From: Sphaerimonospora mesophila NBRC 14179 = JCM 3151
Lineage (GTDB): Bacteria; Actinomycetota; Actinomycetes; Streptosporangiales; Streptosporangiaceae
NCBI GenBank assembly: GCA_001552515.1
Contig: BCRI01000064.1
Location: forward strand, 1-40,032
DNA length: 40,032 nt
Reading direction: 5' to 3'
Positions within the stretch are counted from its first letter, which is position 1. Each line of letters begins with the position of its first letter. The notes beneath the pieces are model-generated. The model was not told the DNA's origin. It saw nothing but the letters and a program-made list of their open reading frames with translations, and did not search any database. Of the stretch, positions 31,310-38,129 are shown piece after piece. A program made the position numbers and the translations under genes.

Positions 31310-32215
31310 ATGGCGAACGGTTGCGATCACCCCGCCTCCCTCCACACGGGCGAGGCGCCGGTCCTGGCGAGCGCGACCGTCGGCGCCCGCACCTGGCTGC
31401 TCATCGAGCACGCCGGGCCGTGGGCCGCGTACACGGACCAGTGGCGGCTGCCGCCGGCCATGCGCGCACTGGTGGACCGGGCGACCTCGCTGGGCATCCG
31501 GCCCCAGCTCATCCGCCGTCCGGGGCGGCGCGACGCGCCGGCCGCTCCGCTGCACGTGTTCGTCGGGTGCTCGACGGGGGACGAACCGTGGCTGGCCGAG
31601 GGCTTCTTCGAGGATCCCGACGATCTTGACCTGGGCCTTCTCGTGCACGGAGTGGTTCCGAAGTCCTGCATACTGGTGAACGAGCCGTTGTTCCTGGTGT
31701 GCACCCACGGGAAGCGCAACGCCTGCTGTGCCCGTCTCGGGCTCCCGCTGGCTCGGTTCCTCGGTGAGAACCTGCCCGGCGAGGTGTGGGAAACCACACA
31801 TTTGGGCGGCGATCGATACGCCGCCAACCTCGTATGCTTGCCACACGGGCTTTACTACGGCAGCATGTCTCAGGCTGCTGCGATCGCGGCGGCAAACGCG
31901 TACCGGCACGGCGAGGTCGTCCTCGACCGTTTCCGGGGACGCGCGGGTATCCCTGAGCCATTGCAAGCCGCCGAGCATTTCGTCCGGTCCCATACGGGGG
32001 AGCTCTCGGTCGGCGGGGTGGCCGTGGAATCCTCCCGGTCGGAAGGCGACACCACGGTGTGCGTCGTGCGTTGCACGACACAGCGTGGATCGTCGCGATT
32101 TCGGGTTGTGGTCGAACCCGCGGTGTGCATGACACCGTGTGGTACGACTTGCGCCGACGAGATCTCGACCTACAGGTTGGCCGAGCTGAGGCAGCTCACT
32201 CCGGTCTTGACCTGA
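31310..32215 (+). CDS. Sucrase/ferredoxin-like family protein (thioredoxin-like 2Fe-2S protein)
   Basis: 301 residues matching the sucrase/ferredoxin-like (Apd1-like) family. Seen: LHVFVGCSTGDEPWLAEGFF, the ligand-bearing VCTHGKRNACCARLGLPLAR, and the diagnostic WETTHLGGDRYAANLVCLPH with GLYYG after it. The second half is a thioredoxin-like [2Fe-2S] fold with Cys and HxxxH-like ligands. A Cys-containing C-terminal tail (VCMTPCGTTCADEISTYRLA) is also seen. The gene lies directly behind an iron box, which suggests a role in iron release from siderophores or redox work under iron starvation. The historical name does not imply sucrase activity. Confidence 0.88.
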   Translation: MANGCDHPASLHTGEAPVLASATVGARTWLLIEHAGPWAAYTDQWRLPPAMRALVDRATSLGIRPQLIRRPGRRDAPAAPLHVFVGCSTGDEPWLAEGFFEDPDDLDLGLLVHGVVPKSCILVNEPLFLVCTHGKRNACCARLGLPLARFLGENLPGEVWETTHLGGDRYAANLVCLPHGLYYGSMSQAAAIAAANAYRHGEVVLDRFRGRAGIPEPLQAAEHFVRSHTGELSVGGVAVESSRSEGDTTVCVVRCTTQRGSSRFRVVVEPAVCMTPCGTTCADEISTYRLAELRQLTPVLT

Positions 32216-32328
32216 GGGCTCGACCGAGCCGGGAACATTCACGGCTGATCCCGGCGTTGGTACCAGGGACGCCAGAAGCGTCCAATGCGGCATAAACACG
32301 AAATACCTCTCACCGAAGGTGGTTTCTC

Positions 32329-32643
32329 ATGTCTCAGGTACGTCGGCAGCTCGCCCGCCCGCGCCCCAGCTGGGGTTGGCAGGATGATGCCGCGTGCCGG
32401 GGAGAGGACCTTGTGCTGTTCTTCGGGCCCGACGGCGAGCGTCAGCCGGAGCGTGACATCAGGGAGCGCAAGGCCAAGGCCATCTGCGCCCAGTGTCCGG
32501 TGCGCGCGGAGTGCCTCGACTACGCCCTGTCCCGTCCGGAGAAGTACGGCACCTGGGGCGGTCTCAACGAGGACGAGCGAGCCTCCGAGCGCCGTCGTCG
32601 CATGCGCCGCGCCGCCAGCGCCGGCATCAGCGCCGTAGCCTGA
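32329..32643 (+). CDS. WhiB-family iron-sulfur transcription factor
   Basis: 104 residues. The four cluster ligands are Cys23, Cys53, Cys56 and Cys62 (AACRGEDLVLFF, then ICAQCPVRAEC). The turn motif GTWGG (74-78) and the basic DNA-binding tail (ERRRRMRRA) follow. GAAGG lies about eight bases before ATG 32329. WhiB proteins act with the vegetative sigma factor and sense redox or NO through a [4Fe-4S] cluster. Which paralogue this is cannot be settled by eye; it is not WhiB7, since the AT-hook-like tail is missing. A long hairpin follows the gene. The 113-base gap upstream holds a small GGACGC/GCGTCC hairpin (32267-32283) of uncertain meaning. Confidence 0.93.
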   Translation: MSQVRRQLARPRPSWGWQDDAACRGEDLVLFFGPDGERQPERDIRERKAKAICAQCPVRAECLDYALSRPEKYGTWGGLNEDERASERRRRMRRAASAGISAVA

Positions 32644-32678
32644 GCGAAGTCTTCCCCCTTCCCCGACACGCCTCGTCA

Positions 32679-32735
32679 CCGTGGGGTGTCCCGTCCGCGG
32701 CACGGTCGTCGTGCCGGAAACGGGACACCCCACGG
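32679..32735 (+). terminator. Long two-step hairpin terminator after the WhiB gene
   Basis: CCGTGGGGTGTCCCGT (32679-32694) pairs perfectly with 32720-32735 (16 bp), and inside it CGGCACG (32698-32704) pairs with CGTGCCG (32710-32716) around GTCGT. The stem ends 36 bases after the WhiB stop and is followed by a pyrimidine-rich stretch (TCGTCTCGTCTTTCCC). The next 145 bases hold no gene that I can see. Confidence 0.8.
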
Positions 32736-32880
32736 TCGTCTCGTCTTTCCCACGCCGGTGCTCCGCATCGGCCCGGATCGTTTCTCGCTGCGTCGATGCC
32801 GAAGCGACGGCCGAGTCCGTACGGCGCCTCACTTCCTTCGCGGCCTTCACTGACCATTCCAAGACGTCCGCGTCGGTCGG

Positions 32881-32894
32881 GTGACATCTGTCAC
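32881..32894. promoter_or_regulatory. Possible Crp-type site
   Basis: GTGACATCTGTCAC is a perfect 5-4-5 inverted repeat and fits the GTG-N6-GNCAC pattern described for Streptomyces Crp. It lies 45 bases upstream of the candidate -10 box of the glycosyltransferase leader. One short motif, so weak evidence. Confidence 0.3.
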
Positions 32895-32939
32895 ACGGCG
32901 GGGCATCGGATCACGACGTCCACAAGCCCGAGGACGGGC

Positions 32940-32945
32940 TAGAGT
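32940..32945 (+). promoter_or_regulatory. Candidate -10 box for a leaderless uORF transcript
   Basis: TAGAGT lies seven bases before the ATG of the eight-codon uORF at 32953. A transcript starting at the usual distance would begin at or next to that ATG, so the uORF would be leaderless. No clear -35 hexamer is present. Confidence 0.4.
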
Positions 32946-32952
32946 CACGGGC

Positions 32953-32979
32953 ATGTACTTCCATCAGATCTACGGCTGA
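32953..32979 (+). CDS. Candidate leader peptide MYFHQIYG (uORF)
   Basis: ATG 32953 to TGA 32977-32979 encodes MYFHQIYG, 130 bases before the glycosyltransferase. It begins just after a possible -10 box, so the message would be leaderless. Its last codons (TCTACGGC, 32969-32976) are exactly complementary to GCCGTAGA at 33082-33089, just before the glycosyltransferase ribosome-binding region. This is the arrangement expected if a ribosome stalled on the uORF changes downstream RNA folding, as in macrolide-inducible resistance genes. No known arrest motif is present in the peptide. Confidence 0.5.
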   Translation: MYFHQIYG

Positions 32980-33089
32980 CACGGTCGGGGCAGCGCCCCG
33001 GCTCTCCTCCCGCGTAGCCGAACACGCGCCTACCGCTGATTTCAGCGAGGCCGGGCGCGTCGGCTCGCCGTGTCCTTCTCCGCCGTAGA
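32969..33089 (+). promoter_or_regulatory. Candidate attenuator between uORF and glycosyltransferase
   Basis: Three mutually arranged structures are seen. (a) CGGGGC-AGC-GCCCCG, 32986-33000. (b) A branched stem in which AGCCGA (33016-33021) and CGCGCC (33025-33030) pair with GGCGCG (33054-33059) and TCGGCT (33060-33065), capped by CGCTGA-TT-TCAGCG (33034-33047). (c) The long-range pair TCTACGGC (32969-32976) with GCCGTAGA (33082-33089). A ribosome on the uORF would block (c). Confidence 0.5.
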
Positions 33090-33109
33090 CCTGAAATGAG
33101 TGAGCTTCC

Positions 33110-34285
33110 ATGTCTCGTCGTCGCGCCCACATCGCGATGGTCGGCATCCCCGCCGTCAGCCACGTCCTGCCCAGCCTTGAGATCATCCGCGAGCTGGTGG
33201 CCCGCGGCCACCGCGTGACGTACGCCAACGACCCGGCGGTGCGCGACCTGATCGCGGCAACCGGCGCCGAACTCGTCCCCTGCACCTCCACGCTGCCGGT
33301 CGCCGACAACGACTGGCCCGACGACCCCATCGCCGCGATGGGGCTCTTCCTCGATGACGCCGTCCAGGCGCTCCCCCAGCTGCACGCCGCCTACGACCAC
33401 GACCCGGCGGACCTGTACCTGTACGACATCGGCGCCTACGCCGCGCGCGCCCTCGCCGAAGCACAGGGCCGGCCGCTGATGCAGCTGTCCCCGACGTTCG
33501 TGGCCTGGGACGGCTATGACCAGGAGGTCGCGGCACATCTGTGGCAGCTGCCGGGCGCCGACGCGTACCGGGCGAAGTTCGCGGGATGGCTCGCCGGTTG
33601 CGGGGCGACCACCACCGACGTGGACGTCTTCCCCGATCGTCCGGCCCACGCCCTGGCGCTGATCACCCGGGCGATGCAGCCGCACGCCGACCGGGTCGAC
33701 ACCGGCACGGTGACCTTCGTCGGGCCCTGCTTCGACATCCGTTCCGGCGCGGACGGCTGGACCCGTCCGGAGGACGCGGAGAACGTGCTGCTGATCTCGC
33801 TGGGTTCCGCGTACACCCGTCAACCGGAGTTCTACCGTCAGTGCCTGGCCGCCTACGGCGACCTGCCCGGCTGGCACGTCGTGCTCCAGATCGGCAAGTA
33901 CACCGACCCGCGGGAGCTCGGCGACATCCCGTCCAACGTCGAGGTGCACTCCTGGGTCCCGCAGCGGGCGATCCTGGAGCAGGCGGACGCCTTCGTCACC
34001 CACGCGGGCATGGGCGGCTGCGGCGAAGGGCTGCTGGCCGGCGTCCCGATGATCGCCGTGCCACAGGCGGCCGAACAGTTCATGAACGCCGACCGGCTGG
34101 TGGAGCTCGGCGTGGCCCGCCGCATCGACACCTCGGAAGCCACCGCCGAGACCCTGCGGGCCGCCCTGCACGACCTGGTCACCGATACGGAGGTGGCCCG
34201 CCGCTCTGCGCTGCTGCGCGCCGATGCCCTGGCCGAGGGCGGCACCGGGCGCGCCGCCGACCTCATCGAGGACATGCTGTCCTGA
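33110..34285 (+). CDS. Macrolide-type UDP-glycosyltransferase (MGT/OleD-like)
   Basis: 391-residue GT1 family enzyme of the MGT group, which inactivates macrolides by adding glucose from UDP-glucose to the desosamine sugar, or glycosylates other small molecules. N-terminal acceptor domain: HIAMVGIPAVSHVLPSLEII with the catalytic-type His, and YLYDIGAYAARALAEAQGRP. C-terminal donor domain: LISLGSAYTRQPEFYRQCLA, the signature VHSWVPQRAILEQADAFVTH, AGMGGCGEGLLAGVPMIAVP and QAAEQFMNADRL. No biosynthetic cluster surrounds it, so self-protection or defence against foreign macrolides is more likely than biosynthesis. The leader upstream suggests inducible expression. A bidirectional hairpin follows the stop. 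Confidence 0.9.
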   Translation: MSRRRAHIAMVGIPAVSHVLPSLEIIRELVARGHRVTYANDPAVRDLIAATGAELVPCTSTLPVADNDWPDDPIAAMGLFLDDAVQALPQLHAAYDHDPADLYLYDIGAYAARALAEAQGRPLMQLSPTFVAWDGYDQEVAAHLWQLPGADAYRAKFAGWLAGCGATTTDVDVFPDRPAHALALITRAMQPHADRVDTGTVTFVGPCFDIRSGADGWTRPEDAENVLLISLGSAYTRQPEFYRQCLAAYGDLPGWHVVLQIGKYTDPRELGDIPSNVEVHSWVPQRAILEQADAFVTHAGMGGCGEGLLAGVPMIAVPQAAEQFMNADRLVELGVARRIDTSEATAETLRAALHDLVTDTEVARRSALLRADALAEGGTGRAADLIEDMLS

Positions 34286-34291
34286 GCCCTT

Positions 34292-34330
34292 CCCGGCCTC
34301 GCGTAGGGCCGTGCCGTACGCGAGGCCGGG
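34292..34330. terminator. Bidirectional terminator hairpin
   Basis: CCCGGCCTCGCGTA (34292-34305) and TACGCGAGGCCGGG (34317-34330) form a perfect 14-bp stem with an 11-base loop, between the convergent glycosyltransferase (stop 34285) and Nudix (stop 34347) genes. Confidence 0.8.
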
Positions 34331-34346
34331 CGGCCGGTCCGGGGCG

Positions 34347-34796
34347 TCAGACCTCGCGAGTGAGCCTCAGGTCGGCGAGCCGGAACAGGTCCGAGGCGTG
34401 CTCGGCGATCAGGCGCGCGATCGGCTCGGGCTTCAGCGCGATCCGGGTCAGGTGCGCCGGATCCAGCGGCACCTCTTCCACGACGTACCGGCCGAGGGAC
34501 GGGTCGGCGAACTCCGGCCCGGTCCGCCGGTCGTGATCCCATGACCCGATCCGGCCGAGGAAGAAGTACTGCCGTTCCTCGCCGGTCTCCATGACGTGGA
34601 TCAGGGCGTCGATGGCGGGCCGCCCGGCGAGCTCCTCGTCGATCTCCCGGAGCAGCGCCGCTTCCAAGGTGGTGTCGCCCGGCTCGACTCCGCCTCCGGG
34701 CAGCACCCGGTACGGATCCACCCCGGGACGGTCACGTTTGATCGTCAACAGGTTTCCGCCCGGGGTGACGAGGACCCCGCGCACACGCTTTTTCAT
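34347..34796 (-). CDS. Nudix hydrolase
   Basis: 149 residues of the Nudix fold, which hydrolyses nucleoside diphosphates linked to another group. The Nudix box is GGGVEPGDTTLEAALLREID followed by EELAG, the common variant with one extra residue between the Gly and RExxEE parts. VRGVLVTPGGNLLTIKRDRP forms the N-terminal strands. GGAAGGA lies about 12 bases before ATG 34796. Substrate unknown. It lies downstream of, and on the same strand as, the short cytochrome b gene. Confidence 0.88.
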   Translation of the reverse strand: MKKRVRGVLVTPGGNLLTIKRDRPGVDPYRVLPGGGVEPGDTTLEAALLREIDEELAGRPAIDALIHVMETGEERQYFFLGRIGSWDHDRRTGPEFADPSLGRYVVEEVPLDPAHLTRIALKPEPIARLIAEHASDLFRLADLRLTREV

Positions 34797-34841
34797 GGGG
34801 ACGACAGTCCTTCCCGGCCATCCGGTCTGAAAGGGGGACGG

Positions 34842-35441
34842 TCAGAGGAAGGGGTCGACGACCGGCAGCAGCATCAGGGGAAGGCAGGCCACCAGGACGA
34901 ACCACAACCGGGGCCGCCCGGCGCTCGTCCGCCGCCACGCGATCACCAGCACGGATGCCACAGCGAGGGCGAGGAGCAGGTGAGCGCCGTACCACACGGA
35001 CATCGGGATCTTCCCCGCGACCGTGCCGGAGAACAGGTCGTCGGGCAGCACGTACCCGACGACCAGGACAAGCGCTCCCAGCCCGAGCAGCGCGATCCTG
35101 GTCAGCGCCTGCCGGACGGTACGGCCGGCCACCGCATGCAGCACCATCAGCACCAGGAGCGCCTGGGAGAACCCGTGGTGCACCTGCCGCATGAACAGCC
35201 CGCCGCGCACATCGAAAGCGGTCTCCAGGATCGAGGCGTAGGCGGCGCTCATCGGGACTCCGTACAACGGTGTGTAGGAGCCGCTGTAGGGGACCATCTC
35301 GCCGTCCGGGGTGTAGGAGAACGCGAGAAAGACGCCACTGATCAAGACGATCGCGAAGCAGGAGATGAGCATCGCGTTCAAAATCACTGTTAAAACGTGT
35401 CGCACGTCGCATATCGCACCACAGATGGTGATGGTGTCCAC
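34842..35441 (-). CDS. Truncated QcrB-like cytochrome b (N-terminal half only)
   Basis: About 199 residues resembling only the haem-binding first half of actinobacterial QcrB, the cytochrome b of the bc1 complex, which is normally over 500 residues. Matches: YTPLYGVPMSAAYASILETA, DVRGGLFMRQVHHGFSQALL, and VGYVLPDDLFSGT (compare GYSLPDDLLSGT). Helix B keeps its His pair (His88/His102). Helix D keeps His154, but the partner expected 14 residues later is Ala168, so one haem would lack a ligand. Five to six membrane helices. The GTG start at 35441 is uncertain; GTG 35405 and ATG 35372 are alternatives. The first 25 codons are unusually AT-rich. No Rieske or cytochrome c gene is near. Confidence 0.65.
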   Translation of the reverse strand: MDTITICGAICDVRHVLTVILNAMLISCFAIVLISGVFLAFSYTPDGEMVPYSGSYTPLYGVPMSAAYASILETAFDVRGGLFMRQVHHGFSQALLVLMVLHAVAGRTVRQALTRIALLGLGALVLVVGYVLPDDLFSGTVAGKIPMSVWYGAHLLLALAVASVLVIAWRRTSAGRPRLWFVLVACLPLMLLPVVDPFL

Positions 35442-35541
35442 TGCGGCGAGGTCACGCAGTCGTACGACCGCGTGACCTTCGCATCACCGCCTTGCCTACC
35501 GAGGTGGTGTTTCGACCGGCATAGCCGCTGCCAGAGTTCGG

Positions 35542-37185
35542 TCAGACAGCGGTGTCCACATCAATCGTGTCGTCGCCGGCGGGCGCGGGGAGAGCCCGGA
35601 CGGACAGATCGGCCGCCGCCGACTCGGTCAGCTCGGGGCTGCCGAGATGCCGGGTCGTCTGCTCGACGGCGTGGAGTTCGCGCAGCTGGTCCTCGACGAG
35701 CTTGAGCGTGTGGAACTTACGGGCGGTGACCATGACCCGGCCCTCCATCGAACCCACCGTCTCGTTGTACGCCTTGACCGACCGGTCGAGCGCCCTACCG
35801 AGCTTGTCGAGGTGGCCGCCCATGTCCGACAGCCGCTTGTAGAGCTCACGGCCGAGCTCGTAGACCCGCTTCATGTTGTCCTGCAGCGCGGCCTGGGTCC
35901 AGGCGTAGGCGATCGTGCGCAGCATGGCGATCAGTGAGGTCGGCGTCACGATCAGGACCTGCTTGTTCACGGCGTACTCCAGCAGGGTCGGGTCGTGGTC
36001 CAGCGCCGGCTGGAGGAATGCGTCGTTGGGCACGAACAGCGCGACGAATTCCGGGGAGCCGGCGACCTTGCGGAAGTACTCCTTGCTCCCGAGGGTGTCC
36101 ACGTGCTTACGCAGCTGCCGGGCGTGGCCTGCCCAGTGGCTGCTCGCCTCGGCGTCGTCGGTCGCCTCGATCGCCCTCATGAACGCGTCCATCGGGACCT
36201 TGGCGTTCACGATGACGTGCTTGCCGCCGGACAGGTTGACCCGCATGTCGGGCCGCAGCATGGTGTCCTCGTCGACGATGGGGACCTGAAGGTCGAAGTC
36301 GCAGTGCTCGACGAGGCCTGCCAGCTCGGCGGCGCGCTTGAGGTGCATCTCCCCCCACTGACCCCGAACCTGCGGCTTCTTCAGCGCCTCGACCAGCTTG
36401 CGGGTCTCCTGGCGCGTCCGGACCCCTTCCTCAGTGAGGTTCACCAACTGCCGGTCGAGCTTGGCCTCCGCGGCCACACGGCGAGTGGCGAACTCCCTGA
36501 GCTGCTGGTCCATCTGGGCCAGCTGGTCCTTGACGGGCTTGCTGACCGCGCCCAGCGTCGCCTCCGCCCGCGCCACCAACTCGGTCTGCGACTGCTTGAG
36601 CATGTCCGCCGCGGTGGCACGGAGCGTCTCCTCCAGCAGCCGGTTGTTCTGTTCCCGGGTCTCGTCGAGCTCCTTGCGTACCGCGTCCAGCCGGGCGGCC
36701 TGCTCCTGAAGGCCCTGCTTCTGCGCGGTCAGCTCCCGGAGCTGCTCCTTGAGCTGCTGGATCTCGTTGCGAAGCTCGGTCTCCCTGGCCTCCAGCGCCG
36801 CGATCATCGTCTGGGCCTCGCGGAACCGACGGTCGGTATCGCCGAACCGCTCCCGCTCTGCCTTGAGGGATGCCTTCAGGCCTTCGGCCTCGGCCTGGCA
36901 GCGCCGGAGATCCGTGTACGTCGCCTCCAAAGTGGTCTTCAGACCGACGATTTCCTCACCGGAGGTCTTGAGCTTGGTGAACGCCTCGGTGTGCTCCCGC
37001 TCGAGGCCGACGGCACGCTCCTGTGCCTTGTCGCGCTCCGAGCGGAGATCGTCCATCTGCATGTGGGCCTGGCGCTGCTGCTCCTGGGCGACCTTCAGGT
37101 CGGCACGCTCGGCAGCGGTACGGCTGCGGGCGACGAGGTAGGCGATCGCGGCGCAGGCGAGGGCAAGCAGGATCGACAACAACAT
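35542..37185 (-). CDS. rmuC: RmuC family DNA recombination protein with altered nuclease motif
   Basis: 547 residues. An N-terminal membrane anchor (MLLSILLALACAAIAYLVAR) precedes a coiled coil of about 200 residues (many Glu/Arg/Leu heptads) and the RmuC PD-(D/E)xK-like domain (RGQWGEMHLKRAAELAGLVE, RPDMRVNLSGGKHVIV, SPEFVALFVPNDAFLQPALD). RmuC limits inversions at short inverted repeats in E. coli. The DxK motif, normally DAKVP, reads NAKVP here (Asn327), and FVPGEAF reads FVPNDAF, so nuclease activity is doubtful. ATG 37185 is chosen because GGAG lies seven bases upstream; the frame is open to 37212. An 18-bp operator shared with the methylase-like gene lies about 145 bases upstream. Confidence 0.88.
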   Translation of the reverse strand: MLLSILLALACAAIAYLVARSRTAAERADLKVAQEQQRQAHMQMDDLRSERDKAQERAVGLEREHTEAFTKLKTSGEEIVGLKTTLEATYTDLRRCQAEAEGLKASLKAERERFGDTDRRFREAQTMIAALEARETELRNEIQQLKEQLRELTAQKQGLQEQAARLDAVRKELDETREQNNRLLEETLRATAADMLKQSQTELVARAEATLGAVSKPVKDQLAQMDQQLREFATRRVAAEAKLDRQLVNLTEEGVRTRQETRKLVEALKKPQVRGQWGEMHLKRAAELAGLVEHCDFDLQVPIVDEDTMLRPDMRVNLSGGKHVIVNAKVPMDAFMRAIEATDDAEASSHWAGHARQLRKHVDTLGSKEYFRKVAGSPEFVALFVPNDAFLQPALDHDPTLLEYAVNKQVLIVTPTSLIAMLRTIAYAWTQAALQDNMKRVYELGRELYKRLSDMGGHLDKLGRALDRSVKAYNETVGSMEGRVMVTARKFHTLKLVEDQLRELHAVEQTTRHLGSPELTESAAADLSVRALPAPAGDDTIDVDTAV

Positions 37186-37329
37186 GGGGAAGCTCCTTGT
37201 GATGTGCCGCACGGGTCCGCGCAGAACCCGCAGGGGGAAGTCGCAGTCACCGGAGAACGGCCGTCACGAGAAGAGCACGGCCCCGGCGGATCACACCGTA
37301 GGCCTGCAAGGCATCAAGTTGCTGTCGCA

Positions 37330-37355
37330 ATCGTGATAACCCGAGTTATCACGAT
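37330..37355. promoter_or_regulatory. Operator A: perfect 11-bp inverted repeat with TGATAA-N6-TTATCA core
   Basis: ATCGTGATAAC (37330-37340) and GTTATCACGAT (37345-37355) are perfect arms around CCGA. The core TGATAA-N6-TTATCA (37334-37351) recurs at 38252-38269. It lies upstream of rmuC, which is read leftward from 37185, and downstream of the terminator of the membrane-protein gene. Confidence 0.65.
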
Positions 37356-37399
37356 CAAGAAGGCAACCAAAGGATCCCGGAATGGAAGGAGTGTTCCCG

Positions 37400-37434
37400 T
37401 GACCGAGCCCACTGCGGAGCGGTGGGCTCGGTCA
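37400..37434 (-). terminator. Hairpin terminator after the membrane-protein gene
   Basis: TGACCGAGCCCAC (37400-37412) and GTGGGCTCGGTCA (37422-37434) form a perfect 13-bp stem with a nine-base loop, about 100 bases past the stop of the minus-strand gene at 37533. It separates that gene from rmuC, which has its own operator. Confidence 0.65.
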
Positions 37435-37435
37435 G

Positions 37436-37507
37436 GAGGACCACGACGGCGAGCAGGAGCCCACGCGCTTCGAGCTCTTCTGGATCCCGCTGGAGGCCGG
37501 ACACATG
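37436..37507 (+). pseudogene. Probable C-terminal fragment of a Nudix hydrolase gene
   Basis: In one plus-strand frame this stretch reads EDHDGEQEPTRFELFWIPLE followed by AGH. The string TRFELFWIPLE with an acidic lead-in is typical of the C-terminal part of a group of actinobacterial Nudix enzymes (compare TRFELFWLPLE). No Nudix box or start is nearby; the text abuts the terminator hairpin on its left and loses similarity on its right. I take it as a gene scar; the match is short. Confidence 0.4.
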
Positions 37508-37532
37508 TCAAGTCAGGCATTCACGACGAGGC

Positions 37533-38129
37533 TTATCCAACGCGCTTCCAGGGCTGGCAACGCTTGGTCTCGAAGTACTCGCCCTTCTTGAGCGTCACGC
37601 GGGCCGGGCCGGTGATGTTGTCGTTGGCGATGATCCCGCTGAGTTCGCCGGAGGCGTCCTTCAGCCGAGCCCAGTAGCAGGGGACGCTGCTGTCCGTGCC
37701 CGCTGTCTTGTACGTGCCGGGCTTCATGTCCTCGCCGACCAGGTACTGACCGTCACCCGAGATGGTCGTCGCAGGTCCGGTCTGCTCCGTCTCCTGCGGC
37801 TGCTCCGCCTCCGCGGTGACCGTCTCCGTGATCGTGACCGTGGGCGCGGGCCTGGCCTTCGACGTCACCGTGACGGTCGGCTGCGGCCCTGCGGCGCTCT
37901 TCGACTCCGCACCGCCACTGGCTCCGATCCCGACGCCGACGACCAGTGCGATCAGCGCAGTCGCCCCGTAGGACAGCCAGCGTCTTCCGCCGCGCGGGGG
38001 CTGGGGAGCGGGCACCGGCGAGGGGGGCCAGCCGCCGGGGACCTGGCCGCCGGGGTGCAGATGAGAGTGCGGTTGGTACGGCCGGCCTGGCTGGGGGCCG
38101 TACGGCTGATTCGGGTTGGGGTGAGACAT
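37533..38129 (-). CDS. Pro-rich membrane-anchored extracytoplasmic protein
   Basis: 198 residues. A Pro/Gly/His-rich cytoplasmic N-terminus (MSHPNPNQPYGPQPGRPYQP) is followed by one membrane helix (YGATALIALVVGVGIGASGG, about 55-74) and a Thr/Glu/Val-rich stalk. The C-terminal outer domain reads YLVGEDMKPGTYKTAGTDSS then CYWARLKDASGELSGIIAND and KGEYFETKRCQPWKRVG. That domain, with two Cys likely to form a disulfide, is common in actinobacterial surface proteins of unknown function. ATG 38129 has GAGAGGA about nine bases upstream. It is divergent from the methylase-like gene, with operator B in the 223-base gap between them. Confidence 0.8.
   Translation of the reverse strand: MSHPNPNQPYGPQPGRPYQPHSHLHPGGQVPGGWPPSPVPAPQPPRGGRRWLSYGATALIALVVGVGIGASGGAESKSAAGPQPTVTVTSKARPAPTVTITETVTAEAEQPQETEQTGPATTISGDGQYLVGEDMKPGTYKTAGTDSSVPCYWARLKDASGELSGIIANDNITGPARVTLKKGEYFETKRCQPWKRVG

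Noticed and set aside
31310-32215. Reading the sucrase/ferredoxin-like protein as a sugar hydrolase
   Set aside because: The family name is historical. The visible motifs are Cys/His cluster ligands on a thioredoxin-like fold, with no glycosidase motif.
32217-32230. GGCTCG-AC-CGAGCC just after the sucrase/ferredoxin-like stop
   Set aside because: A two-base loop would force the stem to open to four pairs, so it is not a convincing terminator.
33110-34285. Secondary-metabolite gene cluster around the glycosyltransferase
   Set aside because: Neighbours are a WhiB protein and a Nudix hydrolase. No polyketide, peptide or sugar biosynthesis genes are within the window.
35995-37677. 560-codon plus-strand open frame opposite rmuC
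   Set aside because: Leu/Gly/Arg-rich antisense of a coiled-coil gene. The minus strand encodes a full RmuC with anchor, coiled coil and domain.
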